Origin: Rallus limicola
Taxonomy: Eukaryota > Chordata > Aves > Gruiformes > Rallidae
Direction of reading: 5' to 3'
Length of the DNA: 64,000 nucleotides
NCBI GenBank assembly: GCA_022605955.1
Contig: JAKCOZ010000021.1
Coordinates: 14,000,161 to 14,064,160 of the forward strand
Shown here: piece by piece, positions 35,601-50,600 of the stretch
How the letters are laid out: every line of letters starts with the position of its first letter
Position numbering within the stretch: position 1 is the first letter of the stretch
Program-made: the position numbers and the translations under genes
The notes under the pieces: generated by a model
The model's input: the letters and a program-made list of their open reading frames with translations, nothing else
Told to the model about the DNA's origin: nothing
Databases searched by the model: none

Positions 35601-38600
35601 GCCCTTCCCTTTCCCTTGCCTGGTGATGGGAGGAAAAAGATTTCACAATGGAGTCTCAGCCTAGTTCCTTAAAATAAACTTTGAAGCTTCATTCATCCCA
35701 CAACACCCCCCACCAACAGTACATAGGTAGAGGCTTTGTGCCCCCCATAAACTATGTTCTATCAAGGAACTTAAAAGGAGGGTCAGCAGGTGGGACAATC
35801 ATAGAAAAGATCTTTAAGTCCAACCATTAGGAAAAGGAGACATCAACTTCCCCTGTCTGGTGGCTGCCTGTTCCCTAGCACCTCTCTCCTCAGGATTTCT
35901 CTCTATTCTCAGAGTCTCTATTTTCTAAGCTCACCTCCCCTTTAATCAGTGAAGAGGTGCTGATGGATCACAGGGTGAGAAAGAGGCCAGTATCTTGATG
36001 CTCTAGTCACAAGACACACCATGAACTCAGTCCCCAGCAAACAAGGGGCCTATTCCATACACTTCAAGCCCAAAGACAACACCTGCACCAACCACGAGAG
36101 GACAGAAAGGAAGGAACAAAGTTCCCATGTCTGCAGTTGGCAGGAATGCTGGGAGTCTCCTTCATGGTAGATGGGAGTCTGGTAAGATCCTACCCCCTTG
36201 CTGCCATCCCTTGGGTGGGGACTACCCAACCTTCTGTTCAACTCATCGTATGCCCACCATGAATTCGTGGCTGCATCTACTGCCCCAGCAGAGCCCTCAG
36301 GGTTTCATGTAACTTCACATATGAGCTAACGGGCTCTGCTGCCTGGCTACAGCGTGTGGTGTATGACAGATGACTGCTGCCATTTCACACACATGAGTTA
36401 TTTTCCTTCTGAAGCCAGCCTCCAAAGCCTGCTTGAAGAATTCTGAAGTATCTTGTTTCCTACCAGGTCTTGCAGGAGCTTGTTTACTTCTGCTTCACAG
36501 TCAGTTTGCTGAAGGCTGAGGGTAGTCTCATACTGTTCTTCTGTCCGCAAGAGCTGTTGTGCCATGTTCTCCTGTTCCTGCCTCCTTAGAGATCTCTCTG
36601 CTTCCAGCTCACACTGAAGGCACTTCACTTCTCCTGCACCCATGACAAGTGTGAAGATTCAGTGCCCACACAAACAGTGGTTCTGACTTTACCAACCTCA
36701 AGGCTTTCAAGTGCAGGAGGGACCTGTCTCCAGCTCCTCCACTGCTCAGAAGCACTGCAGACACACAGCTGGTTTTATACCATCTTCCCAAGGCAGGGGG
36801 ATGCCCAGAAAAAAAAAAGCACACAGGGCCCTCACCTTGTATCACCTCCTTGGCCTGCGTGACTGCATGAAGCTGGATTTCAAGCTGACTCCGAGAGATC
36901 TCCAGCTGAGACAAGCGCTGCTCAGCCTCAAACAGGCTGGATTCCAGGGACTCCTTTGCTGACCTGCAAATCACAAATACAGAGAGAAATGACTTGCTTG
37001 CTCCTGGCACCCACAGGGCCTTACTCCAGTAAGAAGCAGTTCAAGATCCCTCCCCGTGAGAACAAAATTGGCTGCATGGAAACTTGCATATAAACCCCCA
37101 TATTCCTACCATTTCAAATAGCAATGCAGGCCCCCACCCTGCCCCAAGGGAATGCCCAGGCTTTACAGATGACTTAACAAAACCAGGAAGCCCAGCCAAA
37201 TTAGATCTCAACAGTCACATCTTGCATGTCTGGTGTGTGATCTCTGACACAGAGGTAGCTGTGCCCACAGAGCCTGTGCCAGTGAGCCAAAGCCCCTGCT
37301 CACAGCCCTTCTCTCACCTGCACTTCCAAGGCACTCTGCAGGGAGACTGAAGCACAGTATTTCCCTGGCTGATTTGTGAGGTTTTAATGCTGTTTGCAGC
37401 ATAGCTCCAGGTAGGGAACTTTCCAGACCCCTGTTTGTAAAAGGGACTAAAGCAATGCACCACACCATCCCATAATATCCCATGCCAGCAGCAGCATTTG
37501 TAATAACATCAGAAGTGGATTTTCCCTTAACTAGAACTCTCTGAAAGACAGGTAGAGACTGTTCAGCCTGTGGAAAGGAGCTGTAGTGGCCTAACATGGT
37601 GTCCAGTCTACCTATTTCCTACACCACACAGGTGGTGGTAGCCTTGCTTGTACAGGGAATGGAATCAGGGAACAGCCTTCAGGGTAAAGGGGCACCAGAA
37701 TGGAACAACAATAAAACCCACAACAGAAGGAATTCACTACTTTGATGGACAATGGAGGATGTAGCTTCAAGAAGAACAACCACATGTTTCTGATTGTACC
37801 TATATCTGACAGTCCAAAGTAAATATGCTCCATTTTACAAACAAATAGAAGCCAGTCTCCAAAACAGAAAAGTGAGAGAGTCCAAAACTGTGACAACAAA
37901 AAGCTCTTGAGAACATCTGGCAAGAACAGTTGCTGATTTTTCATTATCTATTGCCAAAGGCTGTATTGCCTAATTTATCACTTTAAAGGAAAATACTGTC
38001 CCCTAAAAAAAAAAAAAAAAGCTGAACAAATATAATTCAGCTGGATCAGAGGACAGAACCTGGAGCTCAGAAGAAGCAGAAGCTCTCAAGAAACAGAATG
38101 AATCAAAGGACTACTTATGAGCCTTGCAAACAATATTCTCTGGAGTGGTACAGTGCAAAAGTCAAGAAGCCTGACAGAGAGACAATGTCTCATACATCAT
38201 TTGTACAGCTCTGCAAGTTCAGGAGTCTTCTAAAAAACACCTAAGAGAGCAAGCACCTCAATACCTTTTTTTTTTAAACAACAGAACATAGAATCCCAGA
38301 CTGGTCTGGGTTGGAAGGGATCCCAAAGATCACAGAGCTCCAACCCCCCTGCCACAGGCAGGGACACCAACCTCCAGGCCTGGAGCTACACAAGGGTGCC
38401 CAGGGCCTCAGCCAACCTGGCCTTGAACATCCCCAGGGATGGGGCATCCACCACCTCTCTGGGCAGCCCATTCCAGCCCCTCACCACTCCCTCTGTAAAA
38501 AACTTACCCCTAATATCTAATCCAAACCTTCCCTCCTTTAGTTTCCTGTCACATTTGATCTCAAAAACCTGACAGAGCAGAAAGACAGAATCTTGTTCCT

Positions 38601-41600
38601 TCCCTGTACAACTTCTCCATGACATCTGTCTCTAAACAGCATGTGGTAAGGAGCACAGGACCCAGACATCAGTGATGGGCAAGTACCCTGAAGACTGGAC
38701 AGAATTCAGAAGAGCAGGTTACACTCTACTGCTTGTGTAACCAACTCTAGGTCCTGCACCCTAGGTAACAAGATTGAGCTCAGAAGCAGAAGGCCCTCAA
38801 GATTTTCAGCATGAGCCTCTAGCTTAGCCCTAAATGGCAGTGTGCTACTCACAATGTCCACATGCAATAGCCTTGAGGTCTAAAGATCCCCTGTCAAACT
38901 ACTTGATAAAGAAGTATCTGTGTTCAAATGCACATACCAAGAAACAAGAATCAGAGAGAAGCTTCAGGATTCAGGAACCATCTGCACAACTTAAATATTA
39001 CTCAGTGCAGAGACAAGCTGCTTTGGACTTCACACAGAAATGCACAAGGGGGCATAAACATGAGGTCAAGGCTCAGGAGAGCTTTGCTAGCTTTAGTCAT
39101 CAGAAAAATAACATTTAAATCATGGTATATGTTTTTTCATTTTGCTTAAGATTCTTTCATTTTCTGTCCACAGAAGGTGAAAACATCTGAAAAGCACACA
39201 GGATGCAATAAATCCCCGTGACATGAACACCACCTTGACAATTAGAGACATGAAATCATGTCCTGCCTAGGCTCTCCTCCCTGCCTTTACCTGGCCTCTG
39301 CCAGCTGCTCTGAAAGGCCTTGTCTGTCCCGCTCCATGGCTGCCAGTCGCACCTCCAGGGCAGCCTTCTCATGCACCAACAATTCCTTCTCTTTGGACAC
39401 CTTGGCCAGCGCGTGCCCTTGGCGAGAGGACTCCTGCCGCAACTGCTCCAGACCACTGCAGGATGACTCTTGCTGGCGGTAGGCCTGGAAGCCAGACAAA
39501 ATACAGTTAGAGACCTTTCTCTGCAGTTCTGTGCAAGAGCCCTTCTGAATCAGCTCGAGGAGAAAGAGCTCCTCTACTCGGGGATGAAATGTCAGAGGAT
39601 CTGCTGTGTACCACACCAATACCCTGGGTGGCTGAAAGGCGCTGGCACTGTTAACTTGAGAGCGATGTGTAAGGCCCTGCTAGGCTGCCTGAGAGCAGAG
39701 AGCTCCTTCTGGACTAAGGTATGTACCCCAGGCTACAGGTTTTCATGCAAAAATACTGCACTTTTCCAGAGCCACCACTGTGCAAACTAAAATGCAGGAG
39801 AATCTGTTCCAGTGCTGGGAACATTCAGGAAAGGTTGAACAAAAGCAACTCTCCTTGCTGAAAAAAGTGAACATACACATGGTTTCTCCCTACCTTAGGG
39901 TGTAAAGCAGTTGGATGCAATGAGGGGATGCTTGGCAGGGAAAGGGCCCTTGTGGTGAGCAGCATCATGCAGTGATTATGGAAGTCTGGCACATGTGGCC
40001 CAAGAGATGGTAGATTCTATTGGCACAGCAGTTCATGTCCACAACACTGTCTGTCTTACACACAGAAGATGTCTAATATGCAGCTTAAAAATTAACCAGG
40101 ATTATTTCTTACTTCAGTGTAACACCTCTGGTGGGTAGTTGTCAACCATACCTTGTACTCCAAAATTACATAACAGAGAACAGACCATCAGAAACAAACA
40201 GTTCTCCTCTCAAAGTTATCCCATAATACCCAAGATTGTACATTATGAAAGTGACATTTAAATGATGACAAACTCTCCAGTTACCACCAGTGACATGATC
40301 CTCCCAAGGTTTTTAACCAAAGTAAGAGTGAAGAGTCTTGTATGATCACCTATTTATCACCTATTTCCTCAAAGCCTAAAGAGGTTCGAACAGTTCATAG
40401 ACTTACACAATCCTTTACACTTGAAAAGCCCTTTAGGACCATCAAGTCTAACCATTAACAACCATTAACACAGCACTGCCAAGGCCACCACTAAACTCTG
40501 TCCCTGAGCAGCCGATTTACATCTTCTGAACCCCTCCAGGGATGGTGATTCCACCACTTCCCTGGGCAGCCTGCTCAGGTGCTTGACGCTGTTCCTCATA
40601 CCCAATGTGAGCCTCTCCTGGCACAACTAGAGGCCATTTCCCCTAATCGCTCATTACTGGGAGAAGAGACCAACCCCCACCTCACTACACCCTTTTTCCA
40701 GGGAGCTGCAGAGAGCGATCAGGTCTCTCCTCAGCCTCCTCTTCCCCAGACTAAACCCCTTTGGTTTCCTCAGCCACTCCCCATCAGACTTGTGCTCCAA
40801 ACCTTTCCTCACTCTGTTGCCTTTCTCTAGACACTCCAGCACCTCAGAGTCCTTCTTGGAGTGAGGGGCCCAAACCTGAACCCAGTACTTGAGCTGCAGC
40901 CTCACCAGTGCCCAGGACAGGGGACAACCACTGCCCTGGTCCTGCTGGCCACACCACTGCTGAGACAAGCCGGGATGCTGTTGGCCTTCTTGGCCACCTG
41001 GGCACATTGCTGGCTCATGTTCAGCCAGTTTTCAACCAGAACTCACAGGTCCTCTTCTGCCAGGCAGCTCTCCAGCCACAAGGTTACATGTACATCTTAA
41101 AATACAGTTTCCTTAATTTCAAGATGTCATTCCCATTCCTAGCAGTACAAGGCAGCAGACACTGACTTGCAGCTTTGTTCTGCTCTTGAGATTCAAGCAA
41201 ATGAAGTGATGAAAATTGCAAACAAAAAGCAGAAACAGAAACACACAGCCCAGATTTTTGCCTCAGATAGAGGGCTACACTGAGATGAGCTACACCGTTC
41301 GCTTCTCTGGCCACATGGAGAGCAACAGCCACACTCAGATTCACAGACAGAACAATCATCCCCTGGCAACTCACAAAAGCCAAAAAAGAGGCAACACAGA
41401 GAGGCAGATTAAAAGAATCTGTAGAAAAAGAGGACAACTTGGAGTATTGCAGGACAACACATTTCTAAAGAAAAGCAAACAAAGCCTTCTGACCTCCAGC
41501 ATTACAAGTGTCTCCTTGGCAAAAACACTGCAGAATCCAACAGATATGGCTTCACCAAGCCAAGCAGCCAAATGCCCACACAGAAGCACCAGTTCTTTTT

Positions 41601-44600
41601 GTCTCACCTGACTGAGTTTCTCTTGGGTTTCTGCCTTCTCCTCTGCCAGTATTTTCAACTCTACCTGCAGCCCCTCCTGTTGCTCCTCTGCTTTCTCCAG
41701 CAGCTGCTCCAGGTGGGCTTTCTCTGCAGAGAGCTCTTCATTTCTTCTTTCACACAAGCAGAGCTTCTCCTCATCAGAGATCCTTGCCCTCTCCATCTCA
41801 TCCACTTTATCTGACAGAACATCTTTCTCTTGCTCCAACTACAATCACAGACAAAGGAAATAAAACACAGGAAGATTTACCATGAAGAAGGTTTGGCTTG
41901 GACAGAAAAAGAAGCAACATTTCCATATTCAGTCAGCCATTCTGCTAGAAGGCAACAAGTCTGAGTAGCCCCAGCTGGGGACAAATGACTGGCAAGATCT
42001 TCAGCAACACTACTCACCTGCAGCACAAGTTTGTTCAGCTGCACTTTATCCAAGGCGAGAGCTTCATTGATAGCACTCATGTTGGCTGTCGCAGCCCGGA
42101 GATCAGCTACCTCAGTGCTCCGCTTGTTCTGAGCCCCTGTCAGCTCTGCAACTGCCTGCTCTGCCTGAGGAGACAAAAGGGAATGTAGGAATACAGATGG
42201 GAAAATCCCTGACTTCAAGGGGCAGCTCCACATCCCCTTCTGTGTCCCTCCCAGTTCAGTATTCCCAATAAGATTAACTACCACAAAGAGCCTCTGTGGT
42301 CTGATCACCATTTTCCAAGGAGAAACCCACTGCTCCTGACTTCTACTGCCAGAAATGGCACCTGTGGCAGTCCTCCCTCTCCCACAAATGCTGCTTAGGA
42401 ATAAGGTGACCATACCTTTCCCAATGCCACTGTAAGCTCCTGCTTCTCACGCTTCAGCAGATCCTTCTGAAGGTGGGATTGCTCCAGTGTCTCCCTCGCG
42501 ACTACCAGCTCACTCTGTAACAAGGCATGTTTTCCTTCAAGTGCAGCCAAGTCCTTCAGTCTAAGAGAAGCAGAAAGACAAGTTTTTAAGGTCTTCTCAC
42601 CTCTCCTTCCAGATCCAGATCCTCAGAACTCTAAATATGGGTTTGGACACAAACAATTGCCCAGACCACGGGCAATGTCCCAAGGGTAAATAAAGAGGAG
42701 TTTGAAAATGATTCTGACTACAGCTTCAAGGGCAGAGATCTTCAGAACTGAGGAAAATCAACACCCTGAATCATACCAGAGCCATGTCTGACTACAGCAT
42801 CTTTCCCTGCTTATTCAGAACATCACCACTGGAAAAGGTAAACCAAAAACCAACCACTGATACAAATGATATTCCTCTGCTCTTGTAGTGGTCTGTGGCC
42901 TCTCCACATAGACTGTGATATCTGTCATCTTAATGTTTCCTGTCTTCTTTTACCTAAGGTGGAGACCCTGCTAATTCAGCTACTGGCCTGGCAGGGAAGT
43001 GAATGTCTGGAAACAAGGAATGATGAGTGGAAGGAAGGGGAGAAAGACAAACAAGTTTTTAATGTAAAAACATTCTCTTTTCCAAAACCAAGAGTACATA
43101 GTAAGTTCCAGATAAGGCAGTCTGAATGGTTTCCAACAGCTTTCTATTTACACCTAAAGAACTCTGGAATTTCCTAACTAGACCTGCATCAAACTTTCCC
43201 ATGGAGGCAGGTGAAGCATTTCTCATTGTCAAAGTAAAACAAGCTTCCAGAAATCATAGGATGTTTCCAAAAAGGTTCAGGTGCTCTCAACAGCTTCCTG
43301 ACTCTTAGGTCTCTCTCTCCTTTTTGATACATTGGATACCAAGGAAGAACTCTGGAAAGCCTTGCAAGACAGACTTTTTAAGTTCAATTTAACACTCCTA
43401 CAATTACTCTTGCCTTCAGCAGTGCAATGATGAAAGTGCCTACAGCCTATCTGGGGAGGAGATGTGTATCAATTTCCAGCCCTATAGTCATAAGGTCACA
43501 GGATGGTTGAGGGTGGTGGTGTCCCAGGAAGCCTCTAGCCCAATCTTCAGCTCAAAGTAATTGGGGTCAGCTATGGGATCAGTCCAGGTTGCTGAAGGCT
43601 CCATCCATCTGGGGCTTCCAGGGATGGATTTTGCACAATCTCTCTGAGCAACCTGTTCTGCTGCATGGTTCAATTTTTCACTGTCTTTAAAATTTGTCTG
43701 AACCTCTCTTGTTTCATCTTATGCCTGTCATCAACTACTCTGGTCTGGTTTGAAATGAGTTTTTAAAGGCTCCTAAGGAGGCAGCTGTGCCATATGGCAG
43801 TAGGCATCCAACTCTGCCCACATGCTCCCTTCACCCTTCTGTGCAACAAATGATGAGCATGCAAAACTCATTCATTTACAGTGGGCCTCCTGAAGTCCAG
43901 CAATGCCCACACCCACCCAGAGAAAGCTTTAATGCTCACAGGAGCTCCTGGTCCTGACGTGCCCTCTCCACCATCTGCTGTTGCTCCAACTTTTCCCCCT
44001 GGGCTGAATCTTCCTTCAGCTGCAGTTCCGTGTTACTTTGACGCAGACACGAGGCTTCCTGCTCCGTTACTTCAAGCTGCTGCTGTAGCTCTTCCCTGGT
44101 TTTCTCAAGATTTGCACAGTCACTGCAGAAACAAGGCTCAGAATGAAGAGGCCTGAAGTCACAGATCCCATTTGCATCATTCCAGCAAGGAGTTGTGAGG
44201 AGCACAGTAAGGAAGAGCTTGCTCTTCCCCTCACAAGATAACTTCAGAGGGAAAGAAAGGAAAATGGGCTTTTGCCTTCACTGTGAGAAGCAGTGGCTAG
44301 GAAGAGGCACACAAAGAACAGAATTCAGAGAAGCAGCATGTTGGGGGGGGAAGAGTCTTGTATCCCAACATCACTCTGACTCTCTAAGACAGCCTTAGAC
44401 TTCCCAGTAGAGCATGAAAAGCAGTGACAGGAGGATACTAGTGTGCTAGAGGCACACATGTGGTGGGGCAGTCAAGTTCTTTGCCCATAACACCTCTGAA
44501 CTCCCAGAACTGGAAGCAGATTGCCTCTACAACATAGGAGGAGGAAACACTCACCTGCTGAGTGCTTCTACCAGAGACTGGAGGTGCTGCTGGTGGCTGC

Positions 44601-47600
44601 TGGATGTCTTGCATTCCTCCTCCAGTTGCTCAAGCCTTTGCTGCAGCTTCCTGCACTTCTCTTCCTGCTGACTGTGCTGTTGCTGCAGGAAACTGATGGA
44701 GTCTTGCCTGGCAGAAAGCTCTTCTCTTAGGGCCTGCAAGGAACAGGTGGGAAAGAGAACAAATAAGCAATAAGGAGCAGAGAAGATGTCCCAGATTCCT
44801 GGCAGAAGCAGCAGAGAGACAGCTCACCTGAAGGCAAAAACTGTGATGAGAGGGTTGAGATCAAGGAGAGAAAAGCAGCACAACCGAGCTGGTGCAACTG
44901 GCAAGGTAATATGGTACCAAGATTGGGAAGGCTAGAAAGAAACTGGCTGAGTAAATGGAAAGGTTTCAAGCTAAGTGAAGCATTAACAGCTAAGCCTGTG
45001 GCCAGCAGGGAAGACAAGTAGAAATCCTCACCTGTGCTGCTCTTCGCCTCCTTGCCAGTGCTTCCTGAACCAACACAAAGGTATGCTCTGCATCAACGGA
45101 GCTCAGACATGAAAGGATGCTGCTGGACTCAGTGTGCTGGGAGCTGTCAGTGCAGATAACGCTGACCATGCTGTCACTGTCATCTAACACCACCTGAAAG
45201 CCCACATCAAGCTGTTACTTTTATGTCATTCTACTTGGCTTTCTTTACCTATTTTCCCTTTTTCCCCACTTCACCCTAGAGTCGTTAAAAACTCAGATGT
45301 CTCCTTTCTTCAGTCAACAAAGAAGTTTTGTCCCTGTGGCCAAAAGTACTCCAGGGATTTCTAACTACAGCTACTATAAACAAGAAGAAAGAGGTGTGAA
45401 GTGGCTGGAGGCTGCCTCAGTGTTCAGCTTCTTGAAGTACTTAGGAGTAATTTTGGTCTCCTTGAGCCAAGCAGATCAACACTAGCACCAGATCAACACT
45501 GGAAATAGCAATGAAAGGAAGCATTAATGCTGCCCAGGGAAGAAGGAAGCTAATGAATACTGGAAAATGGCAATAAAAAGCTAATTTTATAATTGCTCCA
45601 AGCAGTAGCAGAAGAGGATAAAATTGCCTACATAAGGGGAAAGGACTTACTTTGTGGTGTAAAAGATCTGATGATTTCAACCTCCCCTCCATAGAGAAAA
45701 TTTTAGGGCCATATTGAAGTTACCCCCAAACAGTTAGACCAGGGGAGATAACAATGGTAAGTGAAAGTAGAGGGATGGAGCAGAGCTGGCAAGTGCATAA
45801 ACCGAGTCAGTGACCTTTCACAAAAATCTGAAGAAGAGACTCATTGCTCAGGGAGCATGAGGGAAGCTTCCAAGAAACCCCAGAATAAAAATGTCAAGTA
45901 GCCAACTCAGGACAAGACAGTCCAAGACAGACCTTAGCAGGATTGAAACTTCTAGCATCACAGCTGAAGTGTCACAGAACAGACAACTCAGAAGTTGTAA
46001 CAGGTTTTACATCAGAAAAATTGTATAAAAATAAAACATCCAATAGCAGTTAAAATAGACTGTGTGTAAGATCTAAATCTATTCCATGGGCTGGCCTGTT
46101 GCCTTTCTCACGTACATTTAAATCAAATTTAGAGGGATGTGGTCCCAAGTGTCTACTCACCGCAGTTATATCTTTTATCAGCTTTTGGAGGGAAAGATTC
46201 TCCTCATTGGCACTTTTAGTCAATGAAGCTTCATATTCCTTCTCTAACCGACTTGCTTCCTGAGAACAGATTAAGGAAAGGGTGGGCAGGGAAGAGCTGT
46301 GTGCCTCTGCAGCACACCCAGCAGCAGCAGCAGCAGCACTGGCACACTGATAAGCCTCAGCCTTAGTGATTCCAGTATATTCTGTCCCCTATCTATCCAG
46401 TTTCTTCTTTGCTAAAACTAAGAAGACCAACAGCTAAGAAGCTGTCAGTTACAAGGAACTCTGAGCCTTAGCATCTTTAAGTCACAAGCAGCAGAGCACT
46501 GGTACAACCCCCCCGCAGAAGACTCCTGAACTGTCTGCAGAGCCACTGCCAAACACACAAGGAATATTGTGGCAATGTGCCAGATGTTCCCATACACTTA
46601 GTGTCTTTACCATTCCTTCTCTGGAGGAAGCCACACTTCTCTGTGCTAAGGCTGGAGAGCAAACACTGTGCCATCTCCCAGATAAAGGAAAAACATACTA
46701 GAACCTCCAGAGTGTCGTTAAGTGTTTTCATGGTCTTCTCCTTCTCCTCGTTTTGTTTCTGAGACTGTGCAAGCAAGGCTGAGAGCTCCATCACCCTGAG
46801 AAGAGAAGGTCCATGTGCCATTCCAAAAGCATTGCACTCCATCACCTGTTAAAGAGCTAAGCAGCTCCCAGAAGCATAGCAGAGAAAGCTCAACCCAGCA
46901 AATACAGCAAAAGCTGTGTTCCTCTCTACAGATTAATAATGCCTTATGTTGCAGAACAGCACTTCTTGCCCCACAGGCCTCCTGCATTCAGTCTTGCAAG
47001 GAAACATCAGTGCAGAGGTGCCACAATGATTATGATGGTCCTGGGAAAATTCCTCCCAGCTCCCTTAGCACAGCCCTGGGTAGCAAAAGGGCTGTATAAG
47101 AGTCAGAGCTTACTTTCTGCTGGTCTCAATTTCTCACCAAGAACCAGTTAACAGTAAAAACACAGTAATATGCAATCTCTTTCCCAGTCTCATCTTAGAA
47201 AAACTTCTGTCAGTCTGATGTTTTTTTCTGTTCTGCTAAAGGCAATAGTTTGACTTGGGACAGAAACAAGGCTGTGCAGAATGAGTGTGAACACATGAAC
47301 ACAGCCCACCTATGAACCCAAGCAGCAGCCATGAAAGGTAATGTTAGTAATAGCAAAGTTTAGTATACATTTACCTCTCTTGAAGTTCTTTCTTCTCCAG
47401 GTCCACTTTGACTTCTAAGCACATGATTTCCAAAGTCTTCTGGCTTCTTTCCTGGTCTGCTGGTTGCTGTGCCTGACCCTTTAGGAGAGGCCTACCCAGA
47501 GTGACAGACTCCCAGAGCTGTGTGCCAGAGTTTAGGTGGGAGCAGCTTACAAGTATAGATCCAAAAAGCCTCATTTGCTCAGCCTTCAGCTCTGACAGAT

Positions 47601-50600
47601 CGCTGCAGGAGAATAAAGAAAGAGAGAACATTCACACCATCTTTAACAGCTGACTCACACTTGAAGCACAGAATTGTGCAACAGTAAAAGCCAGCAGGAA
47701 AGATGACATCTTTGCTGGGGATGGGTCACTCATCTGACACTTTGGGATCAGGATGTATCTAGACAACTGAGCAAAGTTAAGAAATGAGTCTGTTTTATCT
47801 TCAGATATCAGAAGAAATGTATGGAACAGCCAGGTGTGGCTAGAGCTACCTTGAGGGGTAGGTAGGATGGATGCTTTTGACCTGTCACAAAACAGTGCCA
47901 CTTGGCCAGTGGGATGCCCCTGCTCCACTAAGGTGCCCTGCTGCAAACCCTCTTGTGCCAACTGCCACACGAACTACCGTGCCATGCCCCATTTGACCAC
48001 TCAGGTCATGGTGCTCCTGGTGGCTTGTGCTCCCTAGAGCTGCCTTTTGTAGATGTAGGGGTGGCAATGCCATGCAGCATTAGCGATCCTGCAAGAGCTG
48101 CTGGCTCCTGGTAGATCTCTCTGCTTCTCTGGTGTTCCCCTGTCTCAGAAACACCCTCTGTACACCACGACCTGATGCTCTGCTGTACATCAGGCTGGCT
48201 CAGAGCAGCTCTCCTCAACGACTGACAGCAGAAGAATGCTATTACAGCTAATGCTATTTCTGCCTGTACAGAGGCAACTCTGAGAGGAACCTCAGAGAGC
48301 CCAAAACCCAGAAAACAATTATAAGAAGTGGTATCAAACTAAGCAAAACACACTGGCTAAATGGAGTAACAGGATAGGGAAGCCATTCTTTCTCTCAACA
48401 GCACTGGTACAGGCCTAAGTGGATGCAAACTGACCAGCACAAATGCAGGCTGGCAATGACAAGAAAAAACACAAAACTGTTCATGAATGATCTTTCCATC
48501 AGGAGCAGGTGGAAAAGAACCCCAGTCAGATTTAAGGCAGACATGAATCACTCTATAAAAGGGACTACTCTATGTGCTGCACGCATGGCTTTGGTGAGGC
48601 TCTTCCAATGTGTCCACATGTGCCTGTTCATATGGCAAAACATCACCAGAGACAAGTTTGTCTGTTCAGGGCCTCTGCACTGCTTAAAGCCTGAGCCCCT
48701 CAGTTTTATCTGAAAGCCAGCATCAAACAAACAGGATTCTGAAAAGAGCCTAAAGCACCTTTACTGGCATCGCTTCAGACTACCAAAGGGGAAATCCTAT
48801 CTTTAGCTGCAACTCACATAACACAGAGGCTCAAAAAGCAGGTGTGAAGGGAAGCTATGGTTGCCCTGCACAGAGACTGGCCTTAACTTCTACTCACCGG
48901 TCAGTGGCAGTCTTCATTTCCAGGAAATGACGGCGGAAGGTTACCACCTGGCGCCACAGGCCGAGCAGGCGGTTACGTTCACCCCTTAAGTAGTTTTCAT
49001 AAAGCTAAACAGGCAAAGACAAAAAGAAATGCTGATTCAGCCTCTGCTGTCACTGCACAAGTCCCACAGAACCATCGAACCACAGCCCGGTTTGGGTTGG
49101 AAGGGACCTCAAAAATCATCTAGTTCCAAACCCCTGCCATGGGCAGGGAGACCTTCACTAGCCCAGGTTGCCCAAACCCCCACCCAACGTGGCCTTAAAC
49201 ACTTCCAGAGATGGGGCTTCCACAGCTTCTCTGGGCAACCCGTGCCAGGGCCTCACCACCCTCACAGTAAAGCCACAACTTTCATACAGCAAGTCCTATA
49301 TGCCAGAAATAAAATGCATTGCCATGCTGCTCTGGCATCGTGCCCCACATTCCCATAGCCCACCCTTACCTCATGTTCATCACGCCATTCGTTCTCTTTC
49401 ATTTCCAGCTCCTCACGGGCTCTCATCCAATCTGTTGTCAGCTTTCCAAGATCTTCTTTGAGGGCTGAATTAACCTCATTTGCTTTATCAAGGTGCTCCC
49501 TCAAGAGAGTGTTCACTTCTGCCAGACTCTCACACCTTGGAAAAGGAGAGACAGCAGTGAAGTCACCTACTGAGCCACAGAATAATTTAATTTATAATTT
49601 ATTTATTCTGGGTGACCTTTGGAGAGAGCTGTTCAGCACACAACACTACTACTGCAGGGCAGAAAGATTGTGGACCTTCCTTTCAAAGCAGCTTGCCCAA
49701 CTGCTGCCCGTGGTGAGACTAAGTGGCACTGATAGGTTTTCCCTCACTTCCACAAGCATCCAGGATACAAAGCATGAGGGAATTTTTTCCTTGTACCTCT
49801 GTTGCTCCTCTTCCAACTGAAGTAGCACTTTCTCCAGGCTGTGGTCTTCTGTGGCTTCCCACCGGCCTGCAAGGGATCCCTTAAGAGGAAAGGAAATGAT
49901 TACTCAAATTCTGGCATACCCTTTGCTGTTGTTAGCACCTATCACTTGCCCTTCCATTTGTTTGGTTTCTCAGGAGCTCATGGCTTCTTCCATGCACAAC
50001 AGTATCACAACTCGGGAGAGGAAGGGCGTTACTCCAGGTAAGCAGCTCTCCTCAGTCTCCCACTGTTGCTTTCTCACAGCTAGCCATCCTTAGCTTGTGA
50101 CTGCCAGTGCTCACTTAGACTTGAAGCCTGGGAACACTCTCCTACCCTTCACCTTCTAGGCTTACTTGGAATGTGAAGCAGAAAGACAAGCGTGGAGCCA
50201 GCTCTGTACATGGAACGCCAGCATTCTTGCCTTCCAAAATGCTGTGTTTCAACCAAGTCTTTTTCAGAGGCAGACATATAATGTCAGAGGCAGCTGAGCC
50301 CTTTCCTGAGACCTAGGACAAACGTTACCCCAGCAATAAACTCTTTAACAAAATTTAAATCCTTCTTCATAGGGTTTTCTGGACTGGCGTTTCTGGGACT
50401 ACTGGCTGCTCAAAGAATGCCAGCTGGACAGAAGACTGACAGGCAAAACTTACAGCACTTCTCTAAACCCTCACGTAGCAAAATCTCTTTCTCCTCTGTT
50501 GTGGCTTTGGGGAGCTTTTTGTCTGCGGCAGCTAATGCTATCTATGCATACTCTCTTCAGTCAGCAACCTGCACACTCACCCCTTCTGCTTGCACTTGCT

